A DNA stretch of 26,346 nucleotides from JBCFBK01 sp050173895 (GTDB lineage: Bacteria > Bacteroidota > Bacteroidia > Bacteroidales > Prolixibacteraceae), in assembly GCA_050173895.1 (NCBI GenBank), contig JBFXKJ010000034.1, forward strand, positions 1-26,346. The letters run 5' to 3'. Below the pieces are notes generated by a model. That model was not told where the DNA came from. It did no database searches and saw only the letters and a list, made by a program, of their open reading frames with translations. This document shows positions 1-7,342 of this stretch, piece after piece. Position 1 is the stretch's first letter, and the number at the start of each line of letters is the position of its first letter. Both the position numbers and the translations under genes were made by a program.

Positions 1-161
1 ATTCGCTCCTGGCTAAGTTCCTGTTGTTTTTCCCATAATCGCATAAAAACCTCCTGAGCGATATCAGTAGCCAGTTCCTGATCGCCAGACCGGTAGTACA
101 CATAGCTGCGCAACGCGTCGAAATGCCGGTCAAACAATTGTTTAAAAACTTCCCGGGTCAA
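1..161 (-). CDS. ECF-type RNA polymerase sigma factor, N-terminal part (cut by window edge)
   Basis: Reading the minus strand from 161 gives 53 residues that run off the left edge. They form sigma-70 region 2: a first helix around VFKQLFDRHFDALRSYVYY, then the core-binding and -10-recognition segment DIAQEVFMRLWEKQQEL. This pattern is typical of Bacteroidota ECF factors, which direct RNA polymerase to a small regulon. There is no in-frame ATG: an in-frame stop lies at 183-185, so the start must be TTG at 161 (chosen; it places region 2 a few residues from the N-terminus, as in relatives) or ATT at 170. An ATG at 190 is in another frame and stops at once, so a small frameshift is the alternative. 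The gene is divergent from the sigma gene at 428. Region 4 and any anti-sigma partner lie outside the window. Family assignment is firm; the start is not. Confidence 0.75.
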   Translation of the reverse strand, partial: MTREVFKQLFDRHFDALRSYVYYRSGDQELATDIAQEVFMRLWEKQQELSQER

Positions 162-230
162 TCCGTTAATTGATTTTGGCCTTTATGCATTCACTGCCTC
201 GTTCCCTTTCTTTTTGTCTTCAGCTAAATA

Positions 231-258
231 CCGCGTAGGGAAGGTTCCACCCTACCGG
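231..258 (+). other. Stem-loop in the divergent sigma-factor intergenic region
   Basis: GTAGGG (235-240) pairs with CCCTAC (250-255) around a 9-base loop, and CCG (231-233) can extend the stem with CGG (256-258) past one bulged C. No U-tract follows, so it does not look like a terminator. The 5' arm ends in GCGTAGGGAA, which resembles the 3' end of a TPP riboswitch, but the remaining conserved parts of that riboswitch are absent. Its role is unknown. Confidence 0.4.
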
Positions 259-312
259 CAAAAGACTCTTTTTTTACTCTGCAACCGGTCTTATGGTTAC
301 AAATCAGGGGGA

Positions 313-375
313 CTTCCGGAAGGCACACGCGGGCACTGGCCAAATCCGGGCAGGGAAAATAGGCCGGTGTCGTGC
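313..375 (+). other. Predicted structured leader upstream of the ECF sigma gene
   Basis: CACTGGCC (334-341) pairs with GGCCGGTG (362-369) with one G-U pair, giving an 8-bp GC-rich stem closed by a 20-base purine-rich loop (342-361). Below an internal loop, GCAC (323-326) pairs with GTGC (372-375). Just upstream, CTTCCGGAAG (313-322) is a perfect 10-base palindrome. The fold lies directly before the promoter-like box at 398-405, so depending on the true transcription start it is either a leader RNA element or DNA upstream of the promoter. I recognise no known riboswitch class. Confidence 0.35.
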
Positions 376-397
376 GAATCCTTCATGAAAAAATGCT

Positions 398-405
398 TAG
401 CTTTG
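398..405 (+). promoter_or_regulatory. Possible Bacteroidota -7 box for the ECF sigma gene
   Basis: TAGCTTTG fits the TAnnTTTG consensus recognised by the Bacteroidota housekeeping sigma factor and lies 22 bases before the ATG at 428. No TTG/TTTG -33 element is present at the expected ~19-base spacing, so the assignment rests on one box and is tentative. Confidence 0.35.
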
Positions 406-427
406 TTTAAAGCCCAATATTCCTTCC

Positions 428-1015
428 ATGCCAGAGCTTAGTAAGGATACTGTAGTTCAGTTTATTCATGGAGATGAGCATGCGTTTAAGCTCATCTTTA
501 ACTTTTTTTATCCCCGCCTGTACTACTTTATTCATGCGTATATTCCCCACGATGATCTGGCCGAAAATATCGTGCAGGATACTTTTTTTACCTTATGGAA
601 TAAGCGCGAAGATCTCAGGCACGACAGCAATATCAATGCCTGGTTATACACTGTGGCGCGCAATAACTGCCTGAAGAAAATCCGTGACAGCAAAACGAAC
701 CGCCCGGGTATATTGGCCCGGCTAAATGAAGCGGAAGTTGAGATGAACATGGAAGCTTTGACTGAAATCAATACGTCTGACCTCAGTTGCCGTGAAATTG
801 AACGGATCGTTGAACATACGCTGAATGAATTACCGCCCCAATGCAGAAGAATTTTTCAGATGAGCCGGTTTGAACACAAGAAGAACAGGGAAATTGCGCA
901 GGAACTGGAAATCTCGGTTAAAGCCGTGGAAAATCAGATTACCAAAGCCCTGCAAATATTCAGAAGAACATTGAAGGATTATCTTCCGCTTGTTGCTTAT
1001 TTGTTCATCTCCTAA
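428..1015 (+). CDS. FecI-like ECF RNA polymerase sigma factor
   Basis: This 195-residue protein has the two-domain layout of ECF sigma factors. Region 2 spans about residues 17-88, including DDLAENIVQDTFFTLWNKRE and the following WLYTVARNNCLKKIRD helix. Region 4 spans about 132-180, with LNELPPQCRRIFQMSR and the helix-turn-helix REIAQELEISVKAVENQITK that reads the -35 element. It should recruit RNA polymerase to a small regulon, most simply the fecR-susC-susD genes downstream, once freed from the anti-sigma factor that follows on the same strand. The C-terminus ends in a hydrophobic tail (LPLVAYLFIS), as is common in this Bacteroidota subgroup. The ATG at 428 is chosen because it gives a normal N-terminus directly before region 2; there is no clear Shine-Dalgarno. 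The family is certain; the regulon is inferred from gene order. Confidence 0.95.
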   Translation: MPELSKDTVVQFIHGDEHAFKLIFNFFYPRLYYFIHAYIPHDDLAENIVQDTFFTLWNKREDLRHDSNINAWLYTVARNNCLKKIRDSKTNRPGILARLNEAEVEMNMEALTEINTSDLSCREIERIVEHTLNELPPQCRRIFQMSRFEHKKNREIAQELEISVKAVENQITKALQIFRRTLKDYLPLVAYLFIS

Positions 1016-1120
1016 CCGCCAGGCTTGACCCACTTTCAGCGGATGCGGGTACTTTTCCTAAGCTTCAAAAAAAAATTTCATTTCCGGCATGGGGGTAAAC
1101 TGCATTTCCGGATTATACAA

Positions 1121-2104
1121 ATGAGCGGTTTCATTGAAGATATGAGGATAGAAAAAATCATAGCAGTAATTACCAATAACGTGCCTGAACAGGAGAAAAG
1201 TGATCTTCTGACTGAAATTAAAGGTGATCCTTTGCTTTACAGGAAGTATCGTTCTCTGAAAAATGCCTGGGCTTTGTCTGCTGATGGGGCAAACCTGCCT
1301 GAATCGAGAATAGAGAAAGCGTATTTAATGCAGCAGGCAAAAATTAACCATCGAAATCCGGTTCAATTCCGGAAGCTGTTTCCGTTCATGAGGTATGCAG
1401 CCGTCCTGTTAATTGCCTTTGCAGGAGGCATCCTTTTCAGTCAGCGTTCTGCCGAGAAAACGGGATTAACTGAAATAATTGTTCCTCCCGGACAAGTTGC
1501 TGAGATGAATTTGCCTGACGGCTCGCATGTGTGGATCAATTCAGATACGCATTTGTCTTTTTCAAACAGTTTTCAGGATGAAAAACGGGAAGTGACACTG
1601 AAAGGTGAAGCCTACTTTCAGGTTAAGAAAGCTAAAAATCCGTTTATTGTTTCGACCGAATACGGGAATGTCACGGCCCTGGGAACAAGTTTCAATGTAT
1701 ATGCCTATTGTAACAGTAAATTCCAGGCGACCCTTGTGGAGGGAATAATCAAATACTCCAATAATAAAGATCAGCAGGAGGTGCTCCTCTCTGCCGGTCA
1801 GCAGGTCGTGCATTCTGCAGCCGGAAGCGTGGGTGTCAGGAAAGTCAAAACAGAGCTCTTTACATCCTGGAGAGATGGCGTTCTTATTTTCAGGAAAGAG
1901 CCATTACATGAGGTGATCAAAAGGCTTGAACGTCACTTTGCCGTCAAGATCGAGCTGCAGGACAGTGTTTTGGAAGATATCCGTTTTACGGGTAACATCG
2001 AAGGTGAAAATTTGATGGATGTGATGGAATATATAAACAAGACAAAACCCATTCAATATGCTTATGACAACAAACAGAAGAAACTGACAATCAAACAGAA
2101 ATGA
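1121..2104 (+). CDS. FecR-family anti-sigma factor (transmembrane)
   Basis: This is a single-pass inner-membrane anti-sigma factor of 327 residues from the chosen ATG. A short cytoplasmic N-terminal part, which binds the sigma factor, leads to one transmembrane helix at about residues 89-107 (YAAVLLIAFAGGILF). The periplasmic FecR domain follows at about 115-211, with hallmark PPGQVAEMNLPDGSHVWIN, LKGEAYFQV and TALGTSFNV. A C-terminal DUF4974 segment (about 240-325, starting near EPLHEVIKRLERHF) completes it. In FecIRA systems this domain receives a signal from the STN domain of the receptor; here the neighbouring SusC carries such a domain. The frame stays open upstream: TTG at 1025 or ATG at 1043 would add basic, low-quality sequence, and ATG at 1142 is another plausible start. 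The usual FecR N-terminus favours 1121 or 1142. Confidence 0.93.
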   Translation: MSGFIEDMRIEKIIAVITNNVPEQEKSDLLTEIKGDPLLYRKYRSLKNAWALSADGANLPESRIEKAYLMQQAKINHRNPVQFRKLFPFMRYAAVLLIAFAGGILFSQRSAEKTGLTEIIVPPGQVAEMNLPDGSHVWINSDTHLSFSNSFQDEKREVTLKGEAYFQVKKAKNPFIVSTEYGNVTALGTSFNVYAYCNSKFQATLVEGIIKYSNNKDQQEVLLSAGQQVVHSAAGSVGVRKVKTELFTSWRDGVLIFRKEPLHEVIKRLERHFAVKIELQDSVLEDIRFTGNIEGENLMDVMEYINKTKPIQYAYDNKQKKLTIKQK

Positions 2105-2120
2105 CCTTGTAATAATTATT

Positions 2121-2164
2121 AGGAAAAAAGGCAGAATTTTGCCCATTCTGCCTTTAAAATTCCT
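2121..2164 (+). terminator. Stem-loop between fecR and susC (terminator or attenuator)
   Basis: AAAGGCAGAAT (2127-2137) pairs perfectly with ATTCTGCCTTT (2145-2155) around a 7-base loop, and AGGAA (2121-2125) can pair with TTCCT (2160-2164) outside it. The 3' arm ends in TTT followed by AAAATT, a weak U-tract. It begins 17 bases after the fecR stop and ends before the receptor gene, so it could end sigma/anti-sigma transcripts or reduce read-through into susC. Confidence 0.6.
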
Positions 2165-2204
2165 GATTTAACGCATGTTAACTATTAAATCAAAACACAA
2201 ATTT

Positions 2205-5200
2205 ATGAAAAAAAATCGGTGTTATGATGGCTGTATGCCATTTGGTAATCAAATTCTAAAAAAGATGAAGCTAACGTCTCTATTATTGTTGCTGACTCTG
2301 TTTAACGGCCTTGCGGCCGACTTGTACTCCCAGTCCACAAAACTGACCCTGCGAATGGAGAATGTCAGGATCGAGGAAGTGTTGGGCAGAATCGAAGATC
2401 AAAGCAAGTTCAGGTTTTTCTATAACGATGAAATCAGCCTGGACAAAAAAGTTTCAGTAGACATTTCGGATGCAACGATCGAAAATATTCTGGGACAGGT
2501 TTTTGAGAATACCGGGATCGAATTTGAAATAGCGGACCGGCAGATTATTCTTACAAACAGCGCCAATCCGGCCAGTCCACAGTCATCACAACAACAAAAG
2601 ACTGTCAGCGGGCTTGTCACGGATTCATCGGGAGCACCGCTTCCCGGGGTTTCAATTGTGATAAAAGGCACTACCATTGGTGTGATAACGGATGGTGAAG
2701 GGAGGTACTCGCTAAAGGGTATTTCAGGCGATGCTACCCTGGTTTTTTCATTCGTAGGGATGAAAATGAAGGAAGTTGAAGTGGGCAATCAGTCGGTTAT
2801 TCGTGTGGTGATGGTTGAGGAAGCAATTGGGATTGAGGAGATTGTAGCCATCGGATATGGAACGATGAAGAAAAGTGATTTGACCGGTGCAGCGACGGTG
2901 GTCGAAGTGAAAGACATGAAGCGGGGTGTTCAGTCCTCGCCCATGGAGATGTTGCAGGGGAAAGTTCCCGGTTTGAATATCACCAAAAGCGGTGACCCCA
3001 CCGAAAGCCCCGCCATTATTTTGCGTGGTCCTTCTACCATGCGTACGGGTGCCGCGATGGAGCCTTTTTATGTCATTGACGGTGTGCCGGGCGCATCGAT
3101 CGATGCCGTTTCTCCTGACGACATCATCAGGGTCGACGTACTCCGCGACGCCTCCTCCACAGCTATTTACGGATCGCGTGCAGCCAACGGCGTCATTATG
3201 GTTACCACCAGACGCCCGGCTGCCGGAGAGTCATACATTTCCTACAGCGGATACGCAGCCGTTGAGACCATCGCAAACAGCTGGGATATGCTGACAGGAG
3301 ACCAATTACGCGAATATCTGGCTCAGATTGACCGCGCTCCTGAAAATGACGATGGGGTGTCGAATATTGACTGGCAGGATGAAGTTTTGAGAGACGGGAT
3401 CTCCCAAAATCATAATCTTTCGATGGGCGGGGCTATGAAGAAAAGCAGGTACAGTGCCAGCCTCAATTATTTTGACAACAACGGGATCGTCAAAACCACT
3501 GCCCGGGAACGATTAACAGGACGGTTAAGTGTTGAACATCAGACGCTGAAAGACAAAGCGGTCATCGGTTTTAACATGTCATACACCGAAACGGAAGACG
3601 CCAGGGCCTTTACAGAGGTTTTTGAGAATATGCTGGATTATCTGCCTACCCAGCCTATTTACAATGCCGATGGCACCTTCTTTGAAAATCTGCAGTACAG
3701 TATGTATCAGAACCCCGTTGGTCTGATCACGAACGATAAGCTCGAGAGAAGCATCAAAAATGTGCTGACGAATGTAACCCTAAAGCTGGATATTATGAAC
3801 GGATTATCGTACGATGCCAGTGTTGCATACCAGCGAACCAGCACTGAGAACCGCACCTTCCATGGACGGGCTTCTGCAATGACCCCGGGGATGAACGGAG
3901 TTGCCATCCGCGATATCTACGCGAACAGTTTTAAGCAGTTTGAGAATTACCTGACCTTTGAAAGAGCTTTTGCTCAAAAGCATAATCTAAAGGTGCTTTT
4001 AGGCTATTCCTGGCAGGAGGACACTTACGGCGACGGGATTACAAGTGCCAACAGCAACTTCGTAACCGATGACCTGGCCTGGAACAATATGCGGCTGGGA
4101 GCGTCACCCGATAAATTAAGTATGACCGACCGCTACGGCACCACGCTGGTGTCGAAACTACGCATGATCTCGGCATACTCCCGTATCAATTATAACTACG
4201 ATAACCGTTTCCTTTTGCAGGCTACGATCCGCCGCGACGGTTCTTCGGCGTTTGGAACAAACAGCCAGTGGGGTACCTTCCCATCGGTTTCGGCTGCATG
4301 GAGAATGACCAACGAAGCCTTTATGGGTGATCAGAATCTCTTCAGTGATTTGAAAGTTCGGGCAGGATACGGTGAAAGCGGAAACTCGCTTGGCTTCGAT
4401 CCGATGATCGCCCGCCTGAAATACGGAATCACGGGAGTTACCTTTGTCGGCGGGCAGTTGATCCAGTCGGTGGGGGTTACGCAGAACGCCAATCCCGATT
4501 TAAAATGGGAAACCACATCGGTTGTCAACCTCGGTGTTGACTTTGGCTTCCTGGATAATCGTGTTACCGGTACCATAGAAGTCTATAACAAGAAGACGAC
4601 CGACATGATTAACAGCTTCCCGGTCAGGACCCCTCCTTATATGTATGGATCGCTGCTGGCAAACGTGGGCGAATTCAGCAACAAAGGGATCGAGTTTCAG
4701 CTGGATGCGACGGTCATTAAATCTGACAAACTAAAGTGGCAGACTTCCTTTAATGTCTCCCATAACAAGAATGAAGTGGTTTCGCTTTCGAACGATTTCT
4801 TCGAAACTCCCGAAAAGGGTATCTATTCGGGCAGTGTAGGCGGTGTGGGCCAATCAGGCGATCCAACGCAGAACATCATGGAGGGAAAACCCCTGGGCAG
4901 TTTTTTCACCCGCAAATGGGCCGGGAGGGATGAAAATGGTGTCTCCATGTTTTACGATGCCGGGGGTGTTAAGCAATACACGGTGACCCGGGACGATTTT
5001 TATTTTGCAGGATCAGCCCAGCCAAAACTGATGTACGGATGGAGCAATGACTTTACCTATGGAAACTTTGATCTGAGTTTCTTTTTCAGAGGGGTCTATG
5101 GCAACGATGTCATGAATACAACACTGGCTGCCCTGAACAACCCGCAAAGTGCCACCCGGTTTAATGTGCCGGTTTTTACGCTGAGCGAGCCCATCAATGA

Positions 5201-5471
5201 CTATAACTCATTTTTCCTTTCTGACCGGTATATTGAGAGTGGATCCTATTTGCGTCTTGACAACGCGACGATCGGATACACGATCGATGTGAGCAAACTT
5301 GGTATCAAAAGCGCCCGCGTATACGTGACCGGCAGTAACCTTTTTGTGATCACCGATTACAGGGGAGTAGATCCGGAAGTAAACATGGGGGGTATCAATC
5401 CGGGACTCGATAAAGCAGGTATTTATCCTAAGACCCGTTCATTCATGTTAGGGTTGAATGTAAATTTTTAA
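2205..5471 (+). CDS. SusC/RagA-type TonB-dependent outer-membrane receptor with STN signalling domain
   Basis: This outer-membrane transporter should import a ligand captured with the SusD-like partner, driven by TonB-ExbBD. Domains in order, numbered from ATG 2205: signal peptide (hydrophobic core about 21-40); STN/secretin-like signalling domain about 45-118, starting at KLTLRMENVRIEEVLGRI; a carboxypeptidase-regulatory-like beta-sandwich about 132-205 (VTDSSGAPLPGVSIVIKGTT); the plug about 220-338 with the SusC signature DVLRDASSTAIYGSRAANGV; then the 22-strand barrel to residue 1088. The STN domain marks it as a transducer that talks to FecR, in line with the sigma/anti-sigma genes just upstream. 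The C-terminus ends in a normal aromatic final strand (SFMLGLNVNF), so it appears intact. An ATG at 2175 would add ten residues; 2205 is preferred because it gives a normal basic signal-peptide start. The substrate cannot be told from the sequence. Confidence 0.97.
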   Translation: MKKNRCYDGCMPFGNQILKKMKLTSLLLLLTLFNGLAADLYSQSTKLTLRMENVRIEEVLGRIEDQSKFRFFYNDEISLDKKVSVDISDATIENILGQVFENTGIEFEIADRQIILTNSANPASPQSSQQQKTVSGLVTDSSGAPLPGVSIVIKGTTIGVITDGEGRYSLKGISGDATLVFSFVGMKMKEVEVGNQSVIRVVMVEEAIGIEEIVAIGYGTMKKSDLTGAATVVEVKDMKRGVQSSPMEMLQGKVPGLNITKSGDPTESPAIILRGPSTMRTGAAMEPFYVIDGVPGASIDAVSPDDIIRVDVLRDASSTAIYGSRAANGVIMVTTRRPAAGESYISYSGYAAVETIANSWDMLTGDQLREYLAQIDRAPENDDGVSNIDWQDEVLRDGISQNHNLSMGGAMKKSRYSASLNYFDNNGIVKTTARERLTGRLSVEHQTLKDKAVIGFNMSYTETEDARAFTEVFENMLDYLPTQPIYNADGTFFENLQYSMYQNPVGLITNDKLERSIKNVLTNVTLKLDIMNGLSYDASVAYQRTSTENRTFHGRASAMTPGMNGVAIRDIYANSFKQFENYLTFERAFAQKHNLKVLLGYSWQEDTYGDGITSANSNFVTDDLAWNNMRLGASPDKLSMTDRYGTTLVSKLRMISAYSRINYNYDNRFLLQATIRRDGSSAFGTNSQWGTFPSVSAAWRMTNEAFMGDQNLFSDLKVRAGYGESGNSLGFDPMIARLKYGITGVTFVGGQLIQSVGVTQNANPDLKWETTSVVNLGVDFGFLDNRVTGTIEVYNKKTTDMINSFPVRTPPYMYGSLLANVGEFSNKGIEFQLDATVIKSDKLKWQTSFNVSHNKNEVVSLSNDFFETPEKGIYSGSVGGVGQSGDPTQNIMEGKPLGSFFTRKWAGRDENGVSMFYDAGGVKQYTVTRDDFYFAGSAQPKLMYGWSNDFTYGNFDLSFFFRGVYGNDVMNTTLAALNNPQSATRFNVPVFTLSEPINDYNSFFLSDRYIESGSYLRLDNATIGYTIDVSKLGIKSARVYVTGSNLFVITDYRGVDPEVNMGGINPGLDKAGIYPKTRSFMLGLNVNF

Positions 5472-5504
5472 AAGGGAGTTAGATACAACTAAAATATAAG
5501 ATCT

Positions 5505-7151
5505 ATGAAAAATATAAATATAAAAAGCCTCAGATTTGCAGCAGCCCTTGTTTTATCCGTATTGCTGATGTCCTGCACAGATCTGGCGGTTCCGGTGGAA
5601 TCGGAACTTGTTCCTGAAAACTTTCCCACTGAAGCGGCTCATTATGATGCGGCAAAAGGTCCAATTTACGGCCGTCTGGCGAGTGATATCTCTTCCGGAT
5701 CGTACTGGAGGATACAGACGCTGACTACGGATGATCATGTTCTGCCGGCCCGTGCCGGAAACTGGGACGATGGCGGACAATTCCGGGAAGCCCACCGGCA
5801 TTCCTGGACTGTTGACCACGATTGGGCGGAAAATACCTGGAGCTTCGGATTCAGCGGCATTACAGCCTGCAATCAGCTTCTTTCACTTTTCGCCAGTCAG
5901 CCGGAGGGAGCATTAAAAGATGCCCAGTTTGCTGAAATCCGCATGATGAGGGCGTTTTTCTATTATATCATGATGGATGTCTTTGGGAATGTGCCCATCA
6001 TGAGAACATTTGAGGAGGATCCCGCAACCTCGCCGCGTGCTGAAGTTTTCAGCTTTATAGAAAGTGAAGTCCTCGATGTGATTCCAAATCTTCCTGAAGA
6101 AGTAAGCGCGAAAACCTATGGTCGCCCAACTAAATGGATGGCCCATGCCCTGTTGCACCGGATGTACCTCAATGCGCAGGTGTACACAGGTCAGGCGAAG
6201 TGGAATGAAGCCATTCAGCAGGCCGATTTCGTCATTAAGTCCGGCAAATTCTCCCTGGATACTGATTTCCTGTCAATGTTTAAACCCACCAACGGGCCCC
6301 AGATAAAGGAATTTATATTTGCCATTGTGGTTGACGCCTTTCAGACCGGCGGTGGGGTTTATTCGAGATACAGTATTTCATCCGAACTGTCAAATCTGAA
6401 ATATGGAATGGGAACCCGTTCGGTGAGCAACGCCCACCGGATGCAGCCGGAGATGTTCGAAAAATTCGATTGGGAGAAAGATGCCAGCGGGAAGTGGGTT
6501 TGCACCACGCAGGATGTGAGAAATCAGACTATTTTAATAGGCCCGCAATATGATTCGAAAGGTAATCCGATCCTGATCAAGACGACCTATTCAAAACTGA
6601 ATCAGGAATATACGGGCCCGACACCCAACAAGGATACCACCTGGCATTTATCCTTCTCAAAAGAAATCTGGCTCCGGGGAGACCCGGCTAAGATGGATTG
6701 TGCCAACGACCTCACGTCGCAATTTATGGGTGCCCGTTCTGTCAAGTTCTACCCTGACCCAAACTGGAACCCCACGCCGCGTTACGAGAATCACGACTTT
6801 CCGTTCTTCCGGCTGGCGGAGGTAATTATGGGCAAGGCCGAAGCAATTATGCGCGGAGGCAGTCCGACAAACGGCGATACACCTCTGTCGCTGGTCAATC
6901 AGGTCCGTGCAAGAGCACATGCTGCCTTATATACACAGGGACAACTTACGCTCGATGAGCTTTTGGATGAATATGCCCGTGAATTTCAACACGAAGCACA
7001 CCGGCGAATCGATCTGATCCGGTTTGGAAAGTTCCACCAGCCCAGGTTGTTCCGCCCCAATGTGAGTGAATCGTATCGCCAGTTGTTCCCGATTCCTTCA
7101 AACCAGATGAACCTGAATCCTAAATTGACGCAAAACCCTGGCTACAACTAA
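5505..7151 (+). CDS. SusD/RagB-family outer-membrane lipoprotein
   Basis: This is the surface lipoprotein that caps the SusC barrel and binds the ligand. The N-terminus is a lipoprotein signal peptide with lipobox LLMSC and acylated Cys24. The body of 548 residues has SusD-family features: the ITACNQLLSLF helix, the AEIRMMRAFFYYIMMDVFGNVPI tetratricopeptide-like segment (about residues 143-166), LIRFGKF near the C-terminus, and the ending LFPIPSNQMNLNPKLTQNPGYN that almost defines the family. It starts 33 bases after susC and is surely co-transcribed. No SusE/SusF-like protein or hydrolase follows; a strong terminator closes the unit. Binding specificity is not predictable: this family serves glycans, peptides and other ligands. 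Confidence 0.96.
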   Translation: MKNINIKSLRFAAALVLSVLLMSCTDLAVPVESELVPENFPTEAAHYDAAKGPIYGRLASDISSGSYWRIQTLTTDDHVLPARAGNWDDGGQFREAHRHSWTVDHDWAENTWSFGFSGITACNQLLSLFASQPEGALKDAQFAEIRMMRAFFYYIMMDVFGNVPIMRTFEEDPATSPRAEVFSFIESEVLDVIPNLPEEVSAKTYGRPTKWMAHALLHRMYLNAQVYTGQAKWNEAIQQADFVIKSGKFSLDTDFLSMFKPTNGPQIKEFIFAIVVDAFQTGGGVYSRYSISSELSNLKYGMGTRSVSNAHRMQPEMFEKFDWEKDASGKWVCTTQDVRNQTILIGPQYDSKGNPILIKTTYSKLNQEYTGPTPNKDTTWHLSFSKEIWLRGDPAKMDCANDLTSQFMGARSVKFYPDPNWNPTPRYENHDFPFFRLAEVIMGKAEAIMRGGSPTNGDTPLSLVNQVRARAHAALYTQGQLTLDELLDEYAREFQHEAHRRIDLIRFGKFHQPRLFRPNVSESYRQLFPIPSNQMNLNPKLTQNPGYN

Positions 7152-7264
7152 TAATCAGAACAGGAATGAAAGGAGATAAATGAATCTGATGAGGCTGTTC
7201 CGGAACGGGAGTTATCCTCCGGATGAACGAATATTAAAGAACGGCCTCCGATAGCAATACAAGA

Positions 7265-7304
7265 AAAAGGAGGGTGTTTCAGACTTTTGAAACACCCTCT
7301 TTTG
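7265..7304. terminator. Strong rho-independent terminator, probably bidirectional
   Basis: AGGGTGTTTCA (7271-7281) pairs perfectly with TGAAACACCCT (7288-7298) around a 6-base loop, and the stem extends with G-C/G-U and A-T pairs to about 7266 and 7303. An A-run precedes it and TTTT follows it, so it can serve both the susD transcript (plus) and the convergent glgX transcript (minus). Confidence 0.88.
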
Positions 7305-7342
7305 TTGGATCGGTTTCGGGGAATAGTTTCAGAAACCTGCCG

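Noticed and set aside
219..246. Match to the 3' end of a TPP riboswitch (ATACCGCGTAGGGAA)
   Set aside because: The upstream CTGAGA and CCTGATCTGG elements are missing, and the preceding bases run straight into the divergent sigma gene, so a full aptamer cannot be built.
351..380. Cobalamin-riboswitch-like words (AGGGAA, GGTG, GAATCC)
   Set aside because: The B12 box and CCACTGT core do not follow, and the adjacent genes have no B12 link; the similarity is limited to short words.
214..441. A 75-codon plus-strand frame overlapping the start of the ECF sigma gene
   Set aside because: It covers the structured intergenic region, resembles no protein family I know, and overlaps the well-supported sigma gene.
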